This document shows positions 31,398 through 40,736 of a stretch of DNA of 64,000 bases, in pieces. This stretch comes from Pseudomonas arsenicoxydans (GTDB lineage Bacteria; Pseudomonadota; Gammaproteobacteria; Pseudomonadales; Pseudomonadaceae), in NCBI RefSeq assembly GCF_006438915.1, contig NZ_RCZE01000008.1, positions 186,001 to 250,000 on the forward strand, given 5' to 3'. Each line of letters starts with the position of its first letter. The first letter of the stretch is position 1. The notes beneath the pieces are model-generated. The model saw only the letters and a program-made list of their open reading frames with translations, did no database searches and was not told the origin of the DNA. The position numbers and the translations under genes were made by a program.

Positions 31398-32585
31398 ATG
31401 TCTGCGCAGCAACAACCCTCGCAAAGCTCCCTGGCGATCACCCTGCAGATCGTCTCCATCGTTTTTTATACCTTTATTGCCTTCCTCTGCATCGGCCTGC
31501 CGATTGCGGTGTTGCCGGGCTATGTTCATGAACAACTGGGCTTCAGCGCGATCATCGCGGGGATGACCATTGGCTCGCAGTACCTGGCCACCCTGCTCAG
31601 CCGGCCCATGGCCGGGCGCATGTCGGACAGCATCGGCACCAAGCGGGCGATTGTCTACGGGTTATCGGGCATTGTGCTGAGCGGCGTGTTGACGCTGATG
31701 TCGACGTTGCTGCAGAGCATGCCGTTGCTGAGTCTGTTGATCCTGATCGCCGGTCGCTTGCTGCTCGGGGTAGCCCAGGGCCTGATCGGCGTCGGCACCA
31801 TCAGTTGGTGCATGGGCCAAGTTGGCGCGGAGCACACCGCGCGTTCTATCTCCTGGAACGGCATCGCGTCTTACGGCGCCATCGCCATTGGCGCGCCGCT
31901 GGGCGTAGTGATGGTCGCCGAGTATGGTTTCGCCAGTTTGGGGATCGCGCTGTCACTGTTGGCGCTTGCCGCACTGCTGCTGATCCGCCACAAACCATCG
32001 GTGCCGGTGATTCGCGGCGAGCGCCTGCCGTTCTGGGCGGTGTTCGGGCGCATTGCACCGTTTGGTGCAAGCCTGAGCCTCGCGTCCATCGGTTATGGCA
32101 CGCTAACCACCTTTATTACCCTGTATTACATCAGCCGTGGCTGGGCCGGTGCCGCGTATTGCCTCACCGTGTTCGGTGTCTGCTTCATTTTGGCGCGACT
32201 GTTGTTCATCTCCAGCATCAGACGTTTCGGCGGATTCACCTCGGCCATTGCCTGCATGAGCGTCGAAACCGTGGGCCTGGTGCTGCTGTGGCTGGCACCT
32301 TCGACCGGTTATGCGCTGATCGGCGCGGGCCTGACCGGTTTTGGCTTGTCGCTGGTCTATCCGGCGCTGGGGGTTGAGGCGATCAAGCAGGTGCCCAATT
32401 CCAGTCGCGGCGCGGGTTTGAGTGCTTATGCGGTATTTTTTGATCTGGCACTGGCCATCGCCGGCCCGCTGATGGGCGCGGTGGCGTTGAACCTGGGGTA
32501 TACGTGGATTTTCTTTAGCGCGGCGTTGATGTCAGTGACCGGGTTGGCGCTGACTCTGCTACTCAAGCGCCGCGCAATGGCCTGA
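31398..32585 (+). CDS. yhhS: MFS transporter, YhhS family
   Basis: This 395-aa protein with 12 predicted membrane helices closely resembles E. coli YhhS: IGLPIAVLPGYVHEQLGFSA, SQYLATLLSRPMAGRMSDSI and ISWNGIASYGAIAIGAPLGV. The MFS loop motif SRPMAGRMSD is present between helices 2 and 3. It probably exports small molecules; the E. coli homologue has been linked to glyphosate resistance. No strong RBS is visible. Confidence 0.9.
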   Translation: MSAQQQPSQSSLAITLQIVSIVFYTFIAFLCIGLPIAVLPGYVHEQLGFSAIIAGMTIGSQYLATLLSRPMAGRMSDSIGTKRAIVYGLSGIVLSGVLTLMSTLLQSMPLLSLLILIAGRLLLGVAQGLIGVGTISWCMGQVGAEHTARSISWNGIASYGAIAIGAPLGVVMVAEYGFASLGIALSLLALAALLLIRHKPSVPVIRGERLPFWAVFGRIAPFGASLSLASIGYGTLTTFITLYYISRGWAGAAYCLTVFGVCFILARLLFISSIRRFGGFTSAIACMSVETVGLVLLWLAPSTGYALIGAGLTGFGLSLVYPALGVEAIKQVPNSSRGAGLSAYAVFFDLALAIAGPLMGAVALNLGYTWIFFSAALMSVTGLALTLLLKRRAMA

Positions 32586-32598
32586 CACCCACAATATT

Positions 32599-33636
32599 TT
32601 ATTGATCCGCGGTTTGCAGGCCTGCCCGAGTGGCGATGCCCAGTGTGCGGGAGAAAAATCGCCCTGCCTCGGAAATCATGTCGCGATGGATGCCTTCGCG
32701 GTCGACACCATCAGCGTCGGTGCACAGCCCCGGCATGGTGGCGATCTGTTCATCGTTGCACGGCGCCATGAACACGAAGTGCCCTGCCCCCGCCAGCAAT
32801 TTGAAATCCGGGGCAATCGGCAGCTTACGCGCGAGTGCAGCGGCGTTCTTGTCGAAGGCCACCAGTTTGTCGCCGTCGCCGCTGTACAGCAGCACCGGCA
32901 CATGCACATCGGCCAAGGTGTGACGGCCGAATTTCAGACTCAACGGCGCCATCAACAGCAAGGCGCGCACACGCGGGTCGGCCACGGGTTGCAGGTCGTC
33001 ACGATCGACAATCAATTCACCCTTGGTGTTGCAAGCATCGCGATCGTCCGGGCGTTCCTCGCAATACCGACGCAGACGATCCAGGTCAGGCGTGGCACCG
33101 GACAGGATCAACGCCGTCTCACCGCCTGCCGAATAGCCGATGACTCCGACCTGATTGGCATTGACGAACGGCGCGAGCATGCGATCGCCCAGGGTGGCAG
33201 TAATGGCTTCGGAAATCTGGATGGGGCGGCCGTAAAGGTTGCTCAACGTACCGAGGCGGCTGTGGTCTTTGGAGTTGTCGCCGGGATGAATTACCGCCAC
33301 CACCACAAAACCTTTGCGCGCCAGTGAGGTGGCGAGGTCGTGCAGGGCCAGCGGGGTTCCGGTGTTGCCATGGGACAGCATCAGCATCGGAAAACGGCCG
33401 ATAGCTACCGGGATGTCCTCACCGGCCTCGACCGTGTAACCCTCAATTTTACTGGTGTGTTCACGATCACTGGAGGGATAGAACGCGATGGCGTGCATCG
33501 GCTGCAAATCAAGGGGGTCGAGAAAACTCATCTCATGGAAGCCGACGCTCCAGTGAGGATGCGGCGCAGGCGCGGCGTGCACTGAATTCAGGCTGCTGAG
33601 CAGGCAAAACAGTAACGTTGCACAAAGACGCACCAT
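32599..33636 (-). CDS. Secreted alpha/beta hydrolase (esterase / dienelactone-hydrolase-like)
   Basis: This 345-aa protein starts with a signal peptide (MVRLCATLLFCLLSSLNSVH) at ATG 33636. The fold markers are LSHGNTGTPLALHDLATSLA, nucleophile GYSAGGE and the C-terminal His in LAGAGHFVF; an Asp occurs in LLYSGDGDKLVAF. It resembles platelet-activating-factor-acetylhydrolase-like predicted esterases. The substrate is unknown. It is convergent with the MFS gene. Confidence 0.82.
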   Translation of the reverse strand: MVRLCATLLFCLLSSLNSVHAAPAPHPHWSVGFHEMSFLDPLDLQPMHAIAFYPSSDREHTSKIEGYTVEAGEDIPVAIGRFPMLMLSHGNTGTPLALHDLATSLARKGFVVVAVIHPGDNSKDHSRLGTLSNLYGRPIQISEAITATLGDRMLAPFVNANQVGVIGYSAGGETALILSGATPDLDRLRRYCEERPDDRDACNTKGELIVDRDDLQPVADPRVRALLLMAPLSLKFGRHTLADVHVPVLLYSGDGDKLVAFDKNAAALARKLPIAPDFKLLAGAGHFVFMAPCNDEQIATMPGLCTDADGVDREGIHRDMISEAGRFFSRTLGIATRAGLQTADQ

Positions 33637-33799
33637 GAGGATGCCCCACCATTTTGTTACTTGACCGGAAAGCCCGTTCTCCTCGAAACACCGAGGCAGC
33701 GGCCTTGTACCAGCAATTGCGGCCACCAAGGTCGTTGCAGAACGGGAGCGTTAACCCCCTGTTGCATAACCTGGGCCACAACCTGAAACGGCCAGAAAC

Positions 33800-33847
33800 A
33801 AAAAACTCCGTATCTGGCACTTGCGTGACCAGAATACAGAGTTTTTT
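33800..33847. terminator. Bidirectional terminator downstream of azoR
   Basis: AAAAAACTC ... CTGG and CCAG ... GAGTTTTTT form a long imperfect stem with T-tracts on both strands. It lies 40 bp after the azoR stop on the minus strand. Confidence 0.8.
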
Positions 33848-33886
33848 GGGGTGTTGCCTGAGCAGTTTTACGTTTTTACGCAAGCC

Positions 33887-34498
33887 TTACGCAGCGGCGA
33901 ACAATTGCTCGCTGATTTGCGCTTGAGCGTCGCTCATGGCTTTGGTGCGGACTTCGTCACCGTAAGCCAGGCCATGGGCGCGGACAAACTCGATGTCGGT
34001 GATGCCGATGAAACCGAACAGCACTTTCAAGTACTCTTCGTGAGCAACGCCAGTGGCTTGACCGGCATGCAGGCCACCAGAAGTCGAAACGATCACGACT
34101 TTCTTGCCACCGCAAAGGCCTTCAGGGCCGGCTTCGGTGTAACGGAAGGTCTGACCGGCAACGGCGATGCGATCGATCCAGGCCTTGAGTTGGGTCGGGA
34201 TGGTGAAGTTGTACATCGGTGCGGCAATCACCACGGCATCGGCGGCGAGGAATTCAGCCAGCGTCGTGGCGCTCAGCTCGGCTTCGTGCTGTTGGGCGGC
34301 GTTGCGCAGTTCAGCGGTAGTACCGGCGGCGACCAGCGTCGTGGCGGAGAAATGGCTGATGGCATCGGCGGCCAGGTCGCGGTAAGTGACCACGGCGTTC
34401 GGCTCTGCGGTTTGCCAGGCTTTGACGACTTCGCTGCTCAGCAGACGGGAAGCCGAGTTGTCACCAAGAATGCTCGAATCGATATGCAACAGTTTCAT
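33887..34498 (-). CDS. azoR: FMN-dependent NADH-azoreductase / quinone reductase
   Basis: This 203-aa protein matches AzoR: MKLLHIDSSILGDNSASRLL, the flavin-binding APMYNFTIPTQLKAWIDRIA and STSGGLHAGQATGVAHEEYL. It reduces azo dyes and quinones with NADH. GGAG precedes ATG 34498. It is divergent from a LysR gene across 129 bp, so that regulator probably controls it. Confidence 0.94.
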   Translation of the reverse strand: MKLLHIDSSILGDNSASRLLSSEVVKAWQTAEPNAVVTYRDLAADAISHFSATTLVAAGTTAELRNAAQQHEAELSATTLAEFLAADAVVIAAPMYNFTIPTQLKAWIDRIAVAGQTFRYTEAGPEGLCGGKKVVIVSTSGGLHAGQATGVAHEEYLKVLFGFIGITDIEFVRAHGLAYGDEVRTKAMSDAQAQISEQLFAAA

Positions 34499-34627
34499 GT
34501 GTGATCTCCAGGTGAGGACCGCCACGAGGCGATCTGATGGAGTGAATCCTACAGACGAAACCAATAGCTGATTAGACCGCAACAATGCGATAGTTCGTCC
34601 CACTGATAGAACAATCGGACCACCGTC

Positions 34628-35536
34628 ATGCAAGACCTCAATGATCTCTACTATTTCGCCAAGGTGGTTGAAGCCGGCGGTTTTGCGGCCGCCGGGCGTT
34701 TGCTCGGCATTCCCAAGTCGCGTCTGTCGCGGCGTATCGCCGAGCTGGAGGAACGCCTCGGCGCGCGTCTGCTGCAACGCACCACCCGGCAACTCAAGCT
34801 CACCGCCGTAGGCGAACGTTACCTGCGGCACTGTCAGGCGATGCTGCTGGAAGCGGAAATGGCCGATGAAGCGGTGGCCAGCATGTCCAGCGAACCGCGC
34901 GGGCGCTTGCGGGTGTCCTGCCCCGTCGGCCTGGCGCATGAGATGTTGCCGACGGTCATCGCCCGATTTCTTGAGAAATACCCGCAAGTGCAACTGGAAG
35001 TCATGCTGCTCAACCGCCGGGTCGACCTGGTGACCGAAGGCGTCGATGTCGCCTTGCGCGTGCGTGAACTGGGCGATGAAGATCCGCTGCTGGTGACCCG
35101 ACGCCTGCGCCAGGCCCAAATGGCCATGGTCGCCACTCCGGCGTTTTTGCACGGGCGTGAAATCAATCACCCCGAAGACCTGAAAAACCTGCCCGTGCTC
35201 GGCGCCCTGGAAGCCGACCGTATGGTGCATATCCGCCTGCTGGATCAGCAGGGCAAAAGTGTCGAACTCAGCCTGGAGGCGCGGCTGGGCATTGATGACT
35301 TTATCGTGCGCAAGGCCTGCACCCTCGCCGGCCAGGGTTTTACGATGTTGCCGATGATGTATTGCGAGCCGGAGCTGGAAGATGGCTCGCTGGTGCAACT
35401 GTTACCCGATTGGTCGTTGCCTGGCGGCTGGCTGCAAGCGGTCTACCCTCACCGGCGCGGGGTGATGCCGGCGGTTCGCGCCTGGCTCGACCATTTGATC
35501 GAAACATTCAATGCGTGTGGGGACCGATTGATATGA
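34628..35536 (+). CDS. LysR-type transcriptional regulator
   Basis: This 302-aa protein has an N-terminal winged HTH (LYYFAKVVEAGGFAAAGRLL, IPKSRLSRRIAELEERLGAR) and a LysR substrate domain from about residue 90 (GRLRVSCPVGLAHEMLPTVI). In the gap to azoR, TTC and GAA half sites flank 12 bp around 34593-34610, a possible binding site. Its stop overlaps the next frame (ATGA). Confidence 0.92.
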   Translation: MQDLNDLYYFAKVVEAGGFAAAGRLLGIPKSRLSRRIAELEERLGARLLQRTTRQLKLTAVGERYLRHCQAMLLEAEMADEAVASMSSEPRGRLRVSCPVGLAHEMLPTVIARFLEKYPQVQLEVMLLNRRVDLVTEGVDVALRVRELGDEDPLLVTRRLRQAQMAMVATPAFLHGREINHPEDLKNLPVLGALEADRMVHIRLLDQQGKSVELSLEARLGIDDFIVRKACTLAGQGFTMLPMMYCEPELEDGSLVQLLPDWSLPGGWLQAVYPHRRGVMPAVRAWLDHLIETFNACGDRLI

Positions 35537-35547
35537 AGGCTGGACGT

Positions 35548-35892
35548 ATGAGCGAAGAGGATGTCGCGCAATTCTGTCTCGCGCTGCCGGGTGCGCGGGA
35601 AGACTATAAATGGGGCGGTGTGCGGGTGTTTTCGATTGCCGGGAACAAAATGTTCGCGTTGCAGAACCTGCGCGGCGACTCCCTGGCTTTCAAAGTCGAC
35701 AAGGACCTGTTCCTGGGCCATTGCGATCGACCGGGCATCCACCCGGCTCCCTATCTGGCGAGAGCCCAGTGGATCATCATGCAAACGCCCTACCCGCTGG
35801 GTGCCGAAGAACTGCAAGGCTTGTTGCAACGGTCCCACCAATTGGTGGTGAGCAAACTGCCCAAGCGCACCCAGGTGGGACTGCTGCTTTAA
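35548..35892 (+). CDS. MmcQ/YjbR family protein
   Basis: This 114-aa protein has the YjbR fold signature: FCLALPGAREDYKWGGVRVF, FALQNLRGDSLAFKVDKDLF and YLARAQWIIMQTPYPLGAEE. ATG 35548 with GAAGG upstream is preferred; an alternative ATG at 35533 overlaps the LysR stop. The family is annotated as DNA binding from structure, with no firm function. Confidence 0.85.
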   Translation: MSEEDVAQFCLALPGAREDYKWGGVRVFSIAGNKMFALQNLRGDSLAFKVDKDLFLGHCDRPGIHPAPYLARAQWIIMQTPYPLGAEELQGLLQRSHQLVVSKLPKRTQVGLLL

Positions 35893-36320
35893 AACAAGGC
35901 CAACAGGTGGGCGCCGAGAAACATCTGGTCGATCCAGAACACCTGGTGCAGCAACACAATCAGCCAGAACAGCAGTTGATACGAGACTTTGCGGGTCTTG
36001 TGCCGAAACACCTGCTGGGCCAGCAAGGCGCCGGGCCAGCCACCGGCCAGTTCGACCGCGTGCAAGACGTTTTCCGGCGTGCGCCAGGCGTCGGCGCGGG
36101 CCTTGCGCTTGTCGCTCCAGTACAGAAAAAACGCCAGCACACTGACGATCCCGTACGCTGCGAACGGAATCAACGACACCCCACGCAGCCAGAGCGACAC
36201 TGAACCAAACAGCGGCACCGCGCACAGTGCTGCGAAAACCAGCAGTTTCAACCGTAGATGCTGGATGCGCTCTCCCCCGGAACTGCGTCCGGGGTCGTGG
36301 CGCCTGCCGGCGTCACTCAT
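35889..36320 (-). CDS. DUF1294 membrane protein
   Basis: This 143-aa protein has predicted membrane helices and the DUF1294 signature FFLYWSDKRKARADAWRTPE, NVLHAVELAGGWPGALLAQQ, VFRHKTRKVSYQLLFWLIVL. Its ATG overlaps the uppP stop, so the two are co-transcribed. It overlaps the convergent YjbR gene end by 4 bp. Function unknown. Confidence 0.88.
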   Translation of the reverse strand: MSDAGRRHDPGRSSGGERIQHLRLKLLVFAALCAVPLFGSVSLWLRGVSLIPFAAYGIVSVLAFFLYWSDKRKARADAWRTPENVLHAVELAGGWPGALLAQQVFRHKTRKVSYQLLFWLIVLLHQVFWIDQMFLGAHLLALF

Positions 36321-37147
36321 GGTTTGGCCGCGGACCAGTCAATCCAGCCAAACTGCCAAGTGGCCAGAATGACCAGCCCGAACACGATGCGGTACCAGGC
36401 AAACGCCGCGTAGCTGTGGCTGGCGATAAACTTGAGCAAGCCACGGACCGCGATCATCGCGAAGATGAACGCCGTGACGAAACCCACTGCAAATACCGGG
36501 AAATCCGCCGGCACGAACAGGTGACGGTATTTGAAACCCGAATACACCGCCGCCGCGACCATGGTCGGCATCGCCAGGAAGAACGAGAACTCGGTAGCGG
36601 TCTTGCGCGACAGGCCGAACAGCAACCCGCCAATGATGGTCGAGCCGGAACGCGACGTCCCTGGAATCATGGCCAGGCACTGAGCGAAACCGACTTTCAG
36701 TGCATCTTGCCAAGTGATCTCGTCGACGGTTTCGGCATGCACCTGATGTTGGCGTTTCTCGGCCCACAACATAATCACACCGCCCACCACCAACGCCGTC
36801 GCGACGGTAATCGGGTTGAACAGGTAATGGTGAATCAGGTCGGAGAAAATCACCCCCAGTACCACCGCCGGCATAAAGGCGATCAGCAGGTTGGCGGTGA
36901 AGCGACGCGCACTTGGTTGCGTCGGCAAACCGGTGACCACATCAAGAATCTTGCGACGAAATTCCCACACTACCGCCAGGATTGCACCCAACTGGATAAT
37001 GATGTTGAACGCGATAGCCCGTTCACCACCGAAGTTGAGCAAGTCGGCCACAATGATTTGGTGCCCGGTACTGGAAATGGGCAGAAACTCTGTCAGCCCT
37101 TCTACTACGCCAAGTATCAATGCCTGAAAGGCAGTCCAAAGATCCAT
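36317..37147 (-). CDS. uppP: Undecaprenyl-diphosphatase UppP (BacA)
   Basis: This 276-aa polytopic membrane protein has the catalytic motifs GLTEFLPISSTGH near the N-terminus and IPGTSRSGSTIIGGL in the middle. It dephosphorylates undecaprenyl pyrophosphate so that the lipid carrier can be reused for peptidoglycan and O-antigen synthesis. ATG 37147 is chosen for GGGGGA just upstream; a longer frame adds six residues. Confidence 0.95.
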   Translation of the reverse strand: MDLWTAFQALILGVVEGLTEFLPISSTGHQIIVADLLNFGGERAIAFNIIIQLGAILAVVWEFRRKILDVVTGLPTQPSARRFTANLLIAFMPAVVLGVIFSDLIHHYLFNPITVATALVVGGVIMLWAEKRQHQVHAETVDEITWQDALKVGFAQCLAMIPGTSRSGSTIIGGLLFGLSRKTATEFSFFLAMPTMVAAAVYSGFKYRHLFVPADFPVFAVGFVTAFIFAMIAVRGLLKFIASHSYAAFAWYRIVFGLVILATWQFGWIDWSAAKP

Positions 37148-37439
37148 CAATCCCCCAAGAAGCAATGCCCCCAGGCATGCCCCGTTAGTTTTATTTAAAC
37201 GTTCATTGCGCTGAGCGTAGTTGAAGTTCCGTGCGCACAGGATCCAGACGAAACCGTAAAAATTCCGTGAAAATAGAGCGTGATTCAGGTTTTTCCGCGC
37301 GGGGCCGAAATCCTATCAGACAAGTCTTTATAACGCTGCTGCGGAATAAGACTTGGGTCGCATAGGCCCGACCGGCAAAGCGTGGTTGGATGCTGGCAAT
37401 CGTTTATGACAATAAAAAGAAAATTGGAGTGACAGCGTT

Positions 37440-39074
37440 ATGAACAGCTTGCGCAGTGTGTCGATCAGCCGACGCTTGTGGCTCATCTTGATCGTGTCCG
37501 TGGTGATGTTACTGACATTGGGCGCCTTGATGCTCAAACAGATTCACGACGACCTTTATCTGGCCAAGGCGCAGAAAACCCAGCACGTGGTGCAGACCGC
37601 CAGCGGCATTCTGTATTACTACCATGACCTGGAAACGGCCGGCACCCTCACCCGCGATGCCGCGCAGAAGCAGGCGCTGACAGCCGTTCGCGGGCTGCGC
37701 TATGACCAGAATGACTATTTCTGGATCAACGACCTGACGCCAGTGATGATCATGCACCCGGCCAACCCCAAGCTCGATGGCCAGAACCTTTCGGCCATCC
37801 GCGACCCGGATGGCTTTGCGGTGTTTAACGAAATGGTCGCCGTGGCCAAGGCCAAGGGCGCCGGCATGGTCAACTACCGCTGGCCGAAACCGGGCGCCAG
37901 CGCCCCGGTGGAAAAAACCTCTTACGTCAAACTCTTCGAGCCTTGGGGCTGGGTGATTGGCTCGGGGGTGTACATCGATGACATGCAGGCCGAATTTAAT
38001 GGCCAAGTGTGGAAGGCCACTTTCGTTGGCGCGGTGATTGCGCTGGTGATGGCGCTGTTGGTGATCCTGATTGCCCGCAGTATTGTGCGCCCGCTGCAGG
38101 ACACGGTGAACGCGATGGCTAACATCGCCAGCGGTGAAAGTGACCTGACCCGCAGCCTCGATACCCACGGCCAGGACGAAGTGGCGCAACTGGCACGGCA
38201 CTTCAACGCGTTTACCACCAAGCTGCGCCTGGTGATCACCGAGTTGCAGGTATCCGCCAGCGCGTTGGGTCAGTCGTCCAGTGAATTGGGCAATGACGCC
38301 GCCCAAGCGCAGCAACGCAGCCAGCAGCAGTCCCAGCAGATGGAACTGGTGGCCACGGCCATTAATGAAGTGACCTATGGCGTGCAGGATGTGGCGAAGA
38401 ACGCCGAGCATGCGGCCAGCGAAATGCGCGATGCCGAATCCCAGGCGCAACAGGGCCAGATCAACATCGACGGAAGCTTGCAACAGATCGACAAACTGTC
38501 CGGCACCATCGATCAAGCCGTGGAGGTGATTCGCACCCTGGCAACGGAAAGTACGCAGATCGGCAGCGTTCTGGAGGTGATTCGCTCCATCGCCGAGCAA
38601 ACCAACCTGCTCGCCCTTAACGCCGCCATCGAAGCCGCCCGGGCGGGTGAGCAGGGCCGAGGGTTTGCGGTGGTGGCCGATGAAGTGCGCCTGCTGGCCC
38701 AGCGCACGCAGAAGTCCACTGCGGAAATCCAGTTGATGATCGAACGCCTGCAAAGCCATTCCGAAGCAGCGGTCAAGGTCATCGGCGACAGCAGCCGCGC
38801 GTCACAACTGACGATTGAACAGGCGGGCCTGGCCGGTGCGAGTCTGAATGCGATTGGCCAGGCGTTGCGCAACCTCAACGGGCTGAACGCTTCGATCGCC
38901 AGCGCGACATTGCAGCAGGCCCATGTGGTGGAAGACATCAATCAGAACGTGACCCAGGCGGCGGGGTTGTCCCACAGTACGGCGTTGGCAGCGGAGCAAT
39001 CGAGTGTGGCGAGTGTTCGACTGAAAGACCTGAGCGAGCAACTGAACGGGCTGCTCAAGCAGTTTCGCGTGTAA
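37440..39074 (+). CDS. Methyl-accepting chemotaxis protein with Cache sensor
   Basis: This 544-aa protein has a membrane helix at 12-30 and a periplasmic single-Cache domain (residues about 35-185, with LRYDQNDYFWINDLTPVMIM and FEPWGWVIGSGVYIDDM). A second helix lies at 195-215, followed by HAMP and a signalling coiled coil with the hairpin tip IAEQTNLLALNAAIEAARAG EQGRGFAVVADEVR. GGAG precedes the ATG. The ligand is unknown. The 290-bp gap before it shows no other gene. Confidence 0.93.
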   Translation: MNSLRSVSISRRLWLILIVSVVMLLTLGALMLKQIHDDLYLAKAQKTQHVVQTASGILYYYHDLETAGTLTRDAAQKQALTAVRGLRYDQNDYFWINDLTPVMIMHPANPKLDGQNLSAIRDPDGFAVFNEMVAVAKAKGAGMVNYRWPKPGASAPVEKTSYVKLFEPWGWVIGSGVYIDDMQAEFNGQVWKATFVGAVIALVMALLVILIARSIVRPLQDTVNAMANIASGESDLTRSLDTHGQDEVAQLARHFNAFTTKLRLVITELQVSASALGQSSSELGNDAAQAQQRSQQQSQQMELVATAINEVTYGVQDVAKNAEHAASEMRDAESQAQQGQINIDGSLQQIDKLSGTIDQAVEVIRTLATESTQIGSVLEVIRSIAEQTNLLALNAAIEAARAGEQGRGFAVVADEVRLLAQRTQKSTAEIQLMIERLQSHSEAAVKVIGDSSRASQLTIEQAGLAGASLNAIGQALRNLNGLNASIASATLQQAHVVEDINQNVTQAAGLSHSTALAAEQSSVASVRLKDLSEQLNGLLKQFRV

Positions 39075-39093
39075 CAACACTCACGATCAATCT

Positions 39094-39226
39094 TGTGGCG
39101 AGGGAGCTTGCTCCCGCTCGGCTGCGCAGCAGTCGCAAAAAAAGCTGACTGAATTTCTCCTGTAGAAATCCGGTTGCAGTATTCGGGGCCGCTACGCAGC
39201 CAGCGGGAGCAAGCTCCCTCGCCACA
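39094..39226. repeat. REP pair, TGTGGCGAGGGAGCTTGC type
   Basis: TGTGGCGAGGGAGCTTGCTC at the left and its inverted copy at 39203-39226 enclose about 85 bp. This is a second Pseudomonas REP family, different from the three other pairs in the window. Confidence 0.9.
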
Positions 39227-39320
39227 GTTGCGTTTCAGATTTTGGTCCTGTGTCGCTATGGATCTTCCCTACTGCCTAGGTACAATCCGCCCCCCACTTC
39301 GTCTTCCCCAAGGAACTTCC

Positions 39321-39884
39321 ATGTCCGGGCTTGAACTGTTTGCCGCCGCCCTCGGTGTGATCGCCGTCTGGTTGACGGTCAAACAGAACCCTTGGTGCTG
39401 GCCGATCGGCCTGGTCATGGTGCTGCTCTATAGCTGGATCTTTTTTGAGGTGAAGCTGTATTCGGACATGCTCCTGCAAGTGATCTACGCCGCGCTGCAA
39501 CTCTATGGCTGGTGGCAATGGACTCGCGCAGGTGAAGCGAACACCGGCCGGCATGTCAGCCGGCTTGACTCAAAGTCAGTCGCTTTGGGCCTCGCGGTCG
39601 GCGGGCTGGGCAGTGTGCTGTTGGGTGCCGCCATGGCGCACTGGACCGATGCCGCCCAGCCTTGGCTCGACGCCGCACTCACAGGGTTCAGCTTGGTCGC
39701 GCAAATGTGGATGGCGCAAAAACGCGTGCAATGCTGGCCGTTGTGGATCGCCGTTGATGTGATTTTTGTCGGGCTGTTCATCTACAAAGGCATGTACCTC
39801 ACGTCTGCCCTCTATGCACTGTTCCTGCTGCTGGCCGTGCAAGGCTGGCGTGAATGGCGTGCCGACCCGGCATTGCGTACATGA
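39321..39884 (+). CDS. pnuC: Nicotinamide riboside transporter PnuC
   Basis: This 187-aa membrane protein has the PnuC pattern WLTVKQNPWCWPIGLVMVLL, YSWIFFEVKLYSDMLLQVIY and ALQLYGWWQW. AAGGAA precedes ATG 39321. It overlaps the next gene by 4 bp; that gene encodes an NadR-like kinase that would trap imported nicotinamide riboside by phosphorylation. Confidence 0.93.
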   Translation: MSGLELFAAALGVIAVWLTVKQNPWCWPIGLVMVLLYSWIFFEVKLYSDMLLQVIYAALQLYGWWQWTRAGEANTGRHVSRLDSKSVALGLAVGGLGSVLLGAAMAHWTDAAQPWLDAALTGFSLVAQMWMAQKRVQCWPLWIAVDVIFVGLFIYKGMYLTSALYALFLLLAVQGWREWRADPALRT

Positions 39885-40405
39885 AGGTGCTGGTGCTCAC
39901 AGGTCCCGAATCCAGCGGCAAGAGCTGGCTTTCGGGAGAAATTCACGCCCATTTTGGCGGCCTGTTGGTCGGTGAGTACGTTCGCCATTTCATTGATAGC
40001 GAAGCCCGCGAAACCCGCTACGAAGACATCACACCCATAGCTCAAGGCCAACTGACCTGGGAAGACCAGGCACGCGCCCAACAACCCTCACTGGTGATTC
40101 TCGATACACACCTGTTAAGCAATATCCTTTGGAGTCGCACATTGTTTGGCGATTGCCCGACATGGATCGAGCAAGCATTGCTGGCACGGCACTACGACCT
40201 GCATTTGCTGCTAAGCCCCGAAACTGTGGCCTGGCATGACGACGGTCAGCGCTGCCAACCACACCTGACAGAACGCCAGGCGTTTTTCCTGGCCAGCCGC
40301 CAATGGCTTGACCTGCACCGCCAGCCATTCGAGGTACTGCAAGGTGACTGGACACAGCGCAGGGCCGCGGCGTTCCTGGCTGTGACACGCTTGCTCAAGA
40401 CCTGA
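39881..40405 (+). CDS. NadR-like ribosylnicotinamide kinase (AAA ATPase)
   Basis: This 174-aa P-loop protein has Walker A LTGPESSGKSWLSG at residues 6-19 and a YVRHFIDSEARETRYEDI segment, with SLVILDTHLLSNILWSRTLF as Walker B. It corresponds to the C-terminal kinase domain of NadR, without the HTH and adenylyltransferase parts. The ATGA overlap with pnuC indicates one salvage operon. Confidence 0.9.
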   Translation: MKVLVLTGPESSGKSWLSGEIHAHFGGLLVGEYVRHFIDSEARETRYEDITPIAQGQLTWEDQARAQQPSLVILDTHLLSNILWSRTLFGDCPTWIEQALLARHYDLHLLLSPETVAWHDDGQRCQPHLTERQAFFLASRQWLDLHRQPFEVLQGDWTQRRAAAFLAVTRLLKT

Positions 40406-40662
40406 CAGGGCAACCCGCCCCGCCATCAAATGTCCATTCCTGAAACACCCACTCTTGGGTAAACCCGCGAGTTAAAGCGGCCCGAGCGCTTGGGCGAGAA
40501 TATGTTAAACCACTGATACAACAAGCCTTCAGCTACCTTAGCGAGCAATGCCGCCTGCATGGCGCGGCGTTTTTGCGTAAGCCTGTCTCAGCGGTGTAAC
40601 AACTTTTTTTGACCCGCTCGTCAATTTCAGTCAACTAACTGTTTTTAAAAGAAAAAGCAAAA
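40406..40662. other. Intergenic region upstream of fap promoter, with terminator hairpin
   Basis: The tract holds a terminator-like hairpin at 40547-40574 (AATGCCGC / GCGGCGTTTTT) that probably ends the pnuC operon. It otherwise consists of AT-rich DNA that could hold activator sites 50-150 bp upstream of the fap sigma-54 promoter. No ORF is supported. Confidence 0.6.
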
Positions 40663-40679
40663 CCGGCACACCTTCTGCT
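40663..40679 (+). promoter_or_regulatory. Sigma-54 promoter upstream of fapA
   Basis: CCGGCACACCTTCTGCT has GG at 40665-40666 and GC at 40677-40678, separated by exactly 10 bp, and closely fits YTGGCAC-N5-TTGCW. It lies about 60 bp before the fapA start. The sigma-54 activator encoded after fapF would act here. Confidence 0.75.
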
Positions 40680-40736
40680 CTCTACCTCGCAACGCTGATA
40701 AGGGCCAGCGTTCCACTTACAGAAGGAATTGCCGCT

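Noticed and set aside
33887..35398. 503-codon minus-strand open frame covering azoR and the LysR gene
   Set aside because: The first 300 codons are antisense to the LysR gene and have no family features. Real azoR starts at 34498 with its own RBS. The open antisense frame follows from GC-rich codon bias.
37509..38759. 416-codon minus-strand frame opposite the chemoreceptor
   Set aside because: Antisense shadow of a clear MCP coding region.
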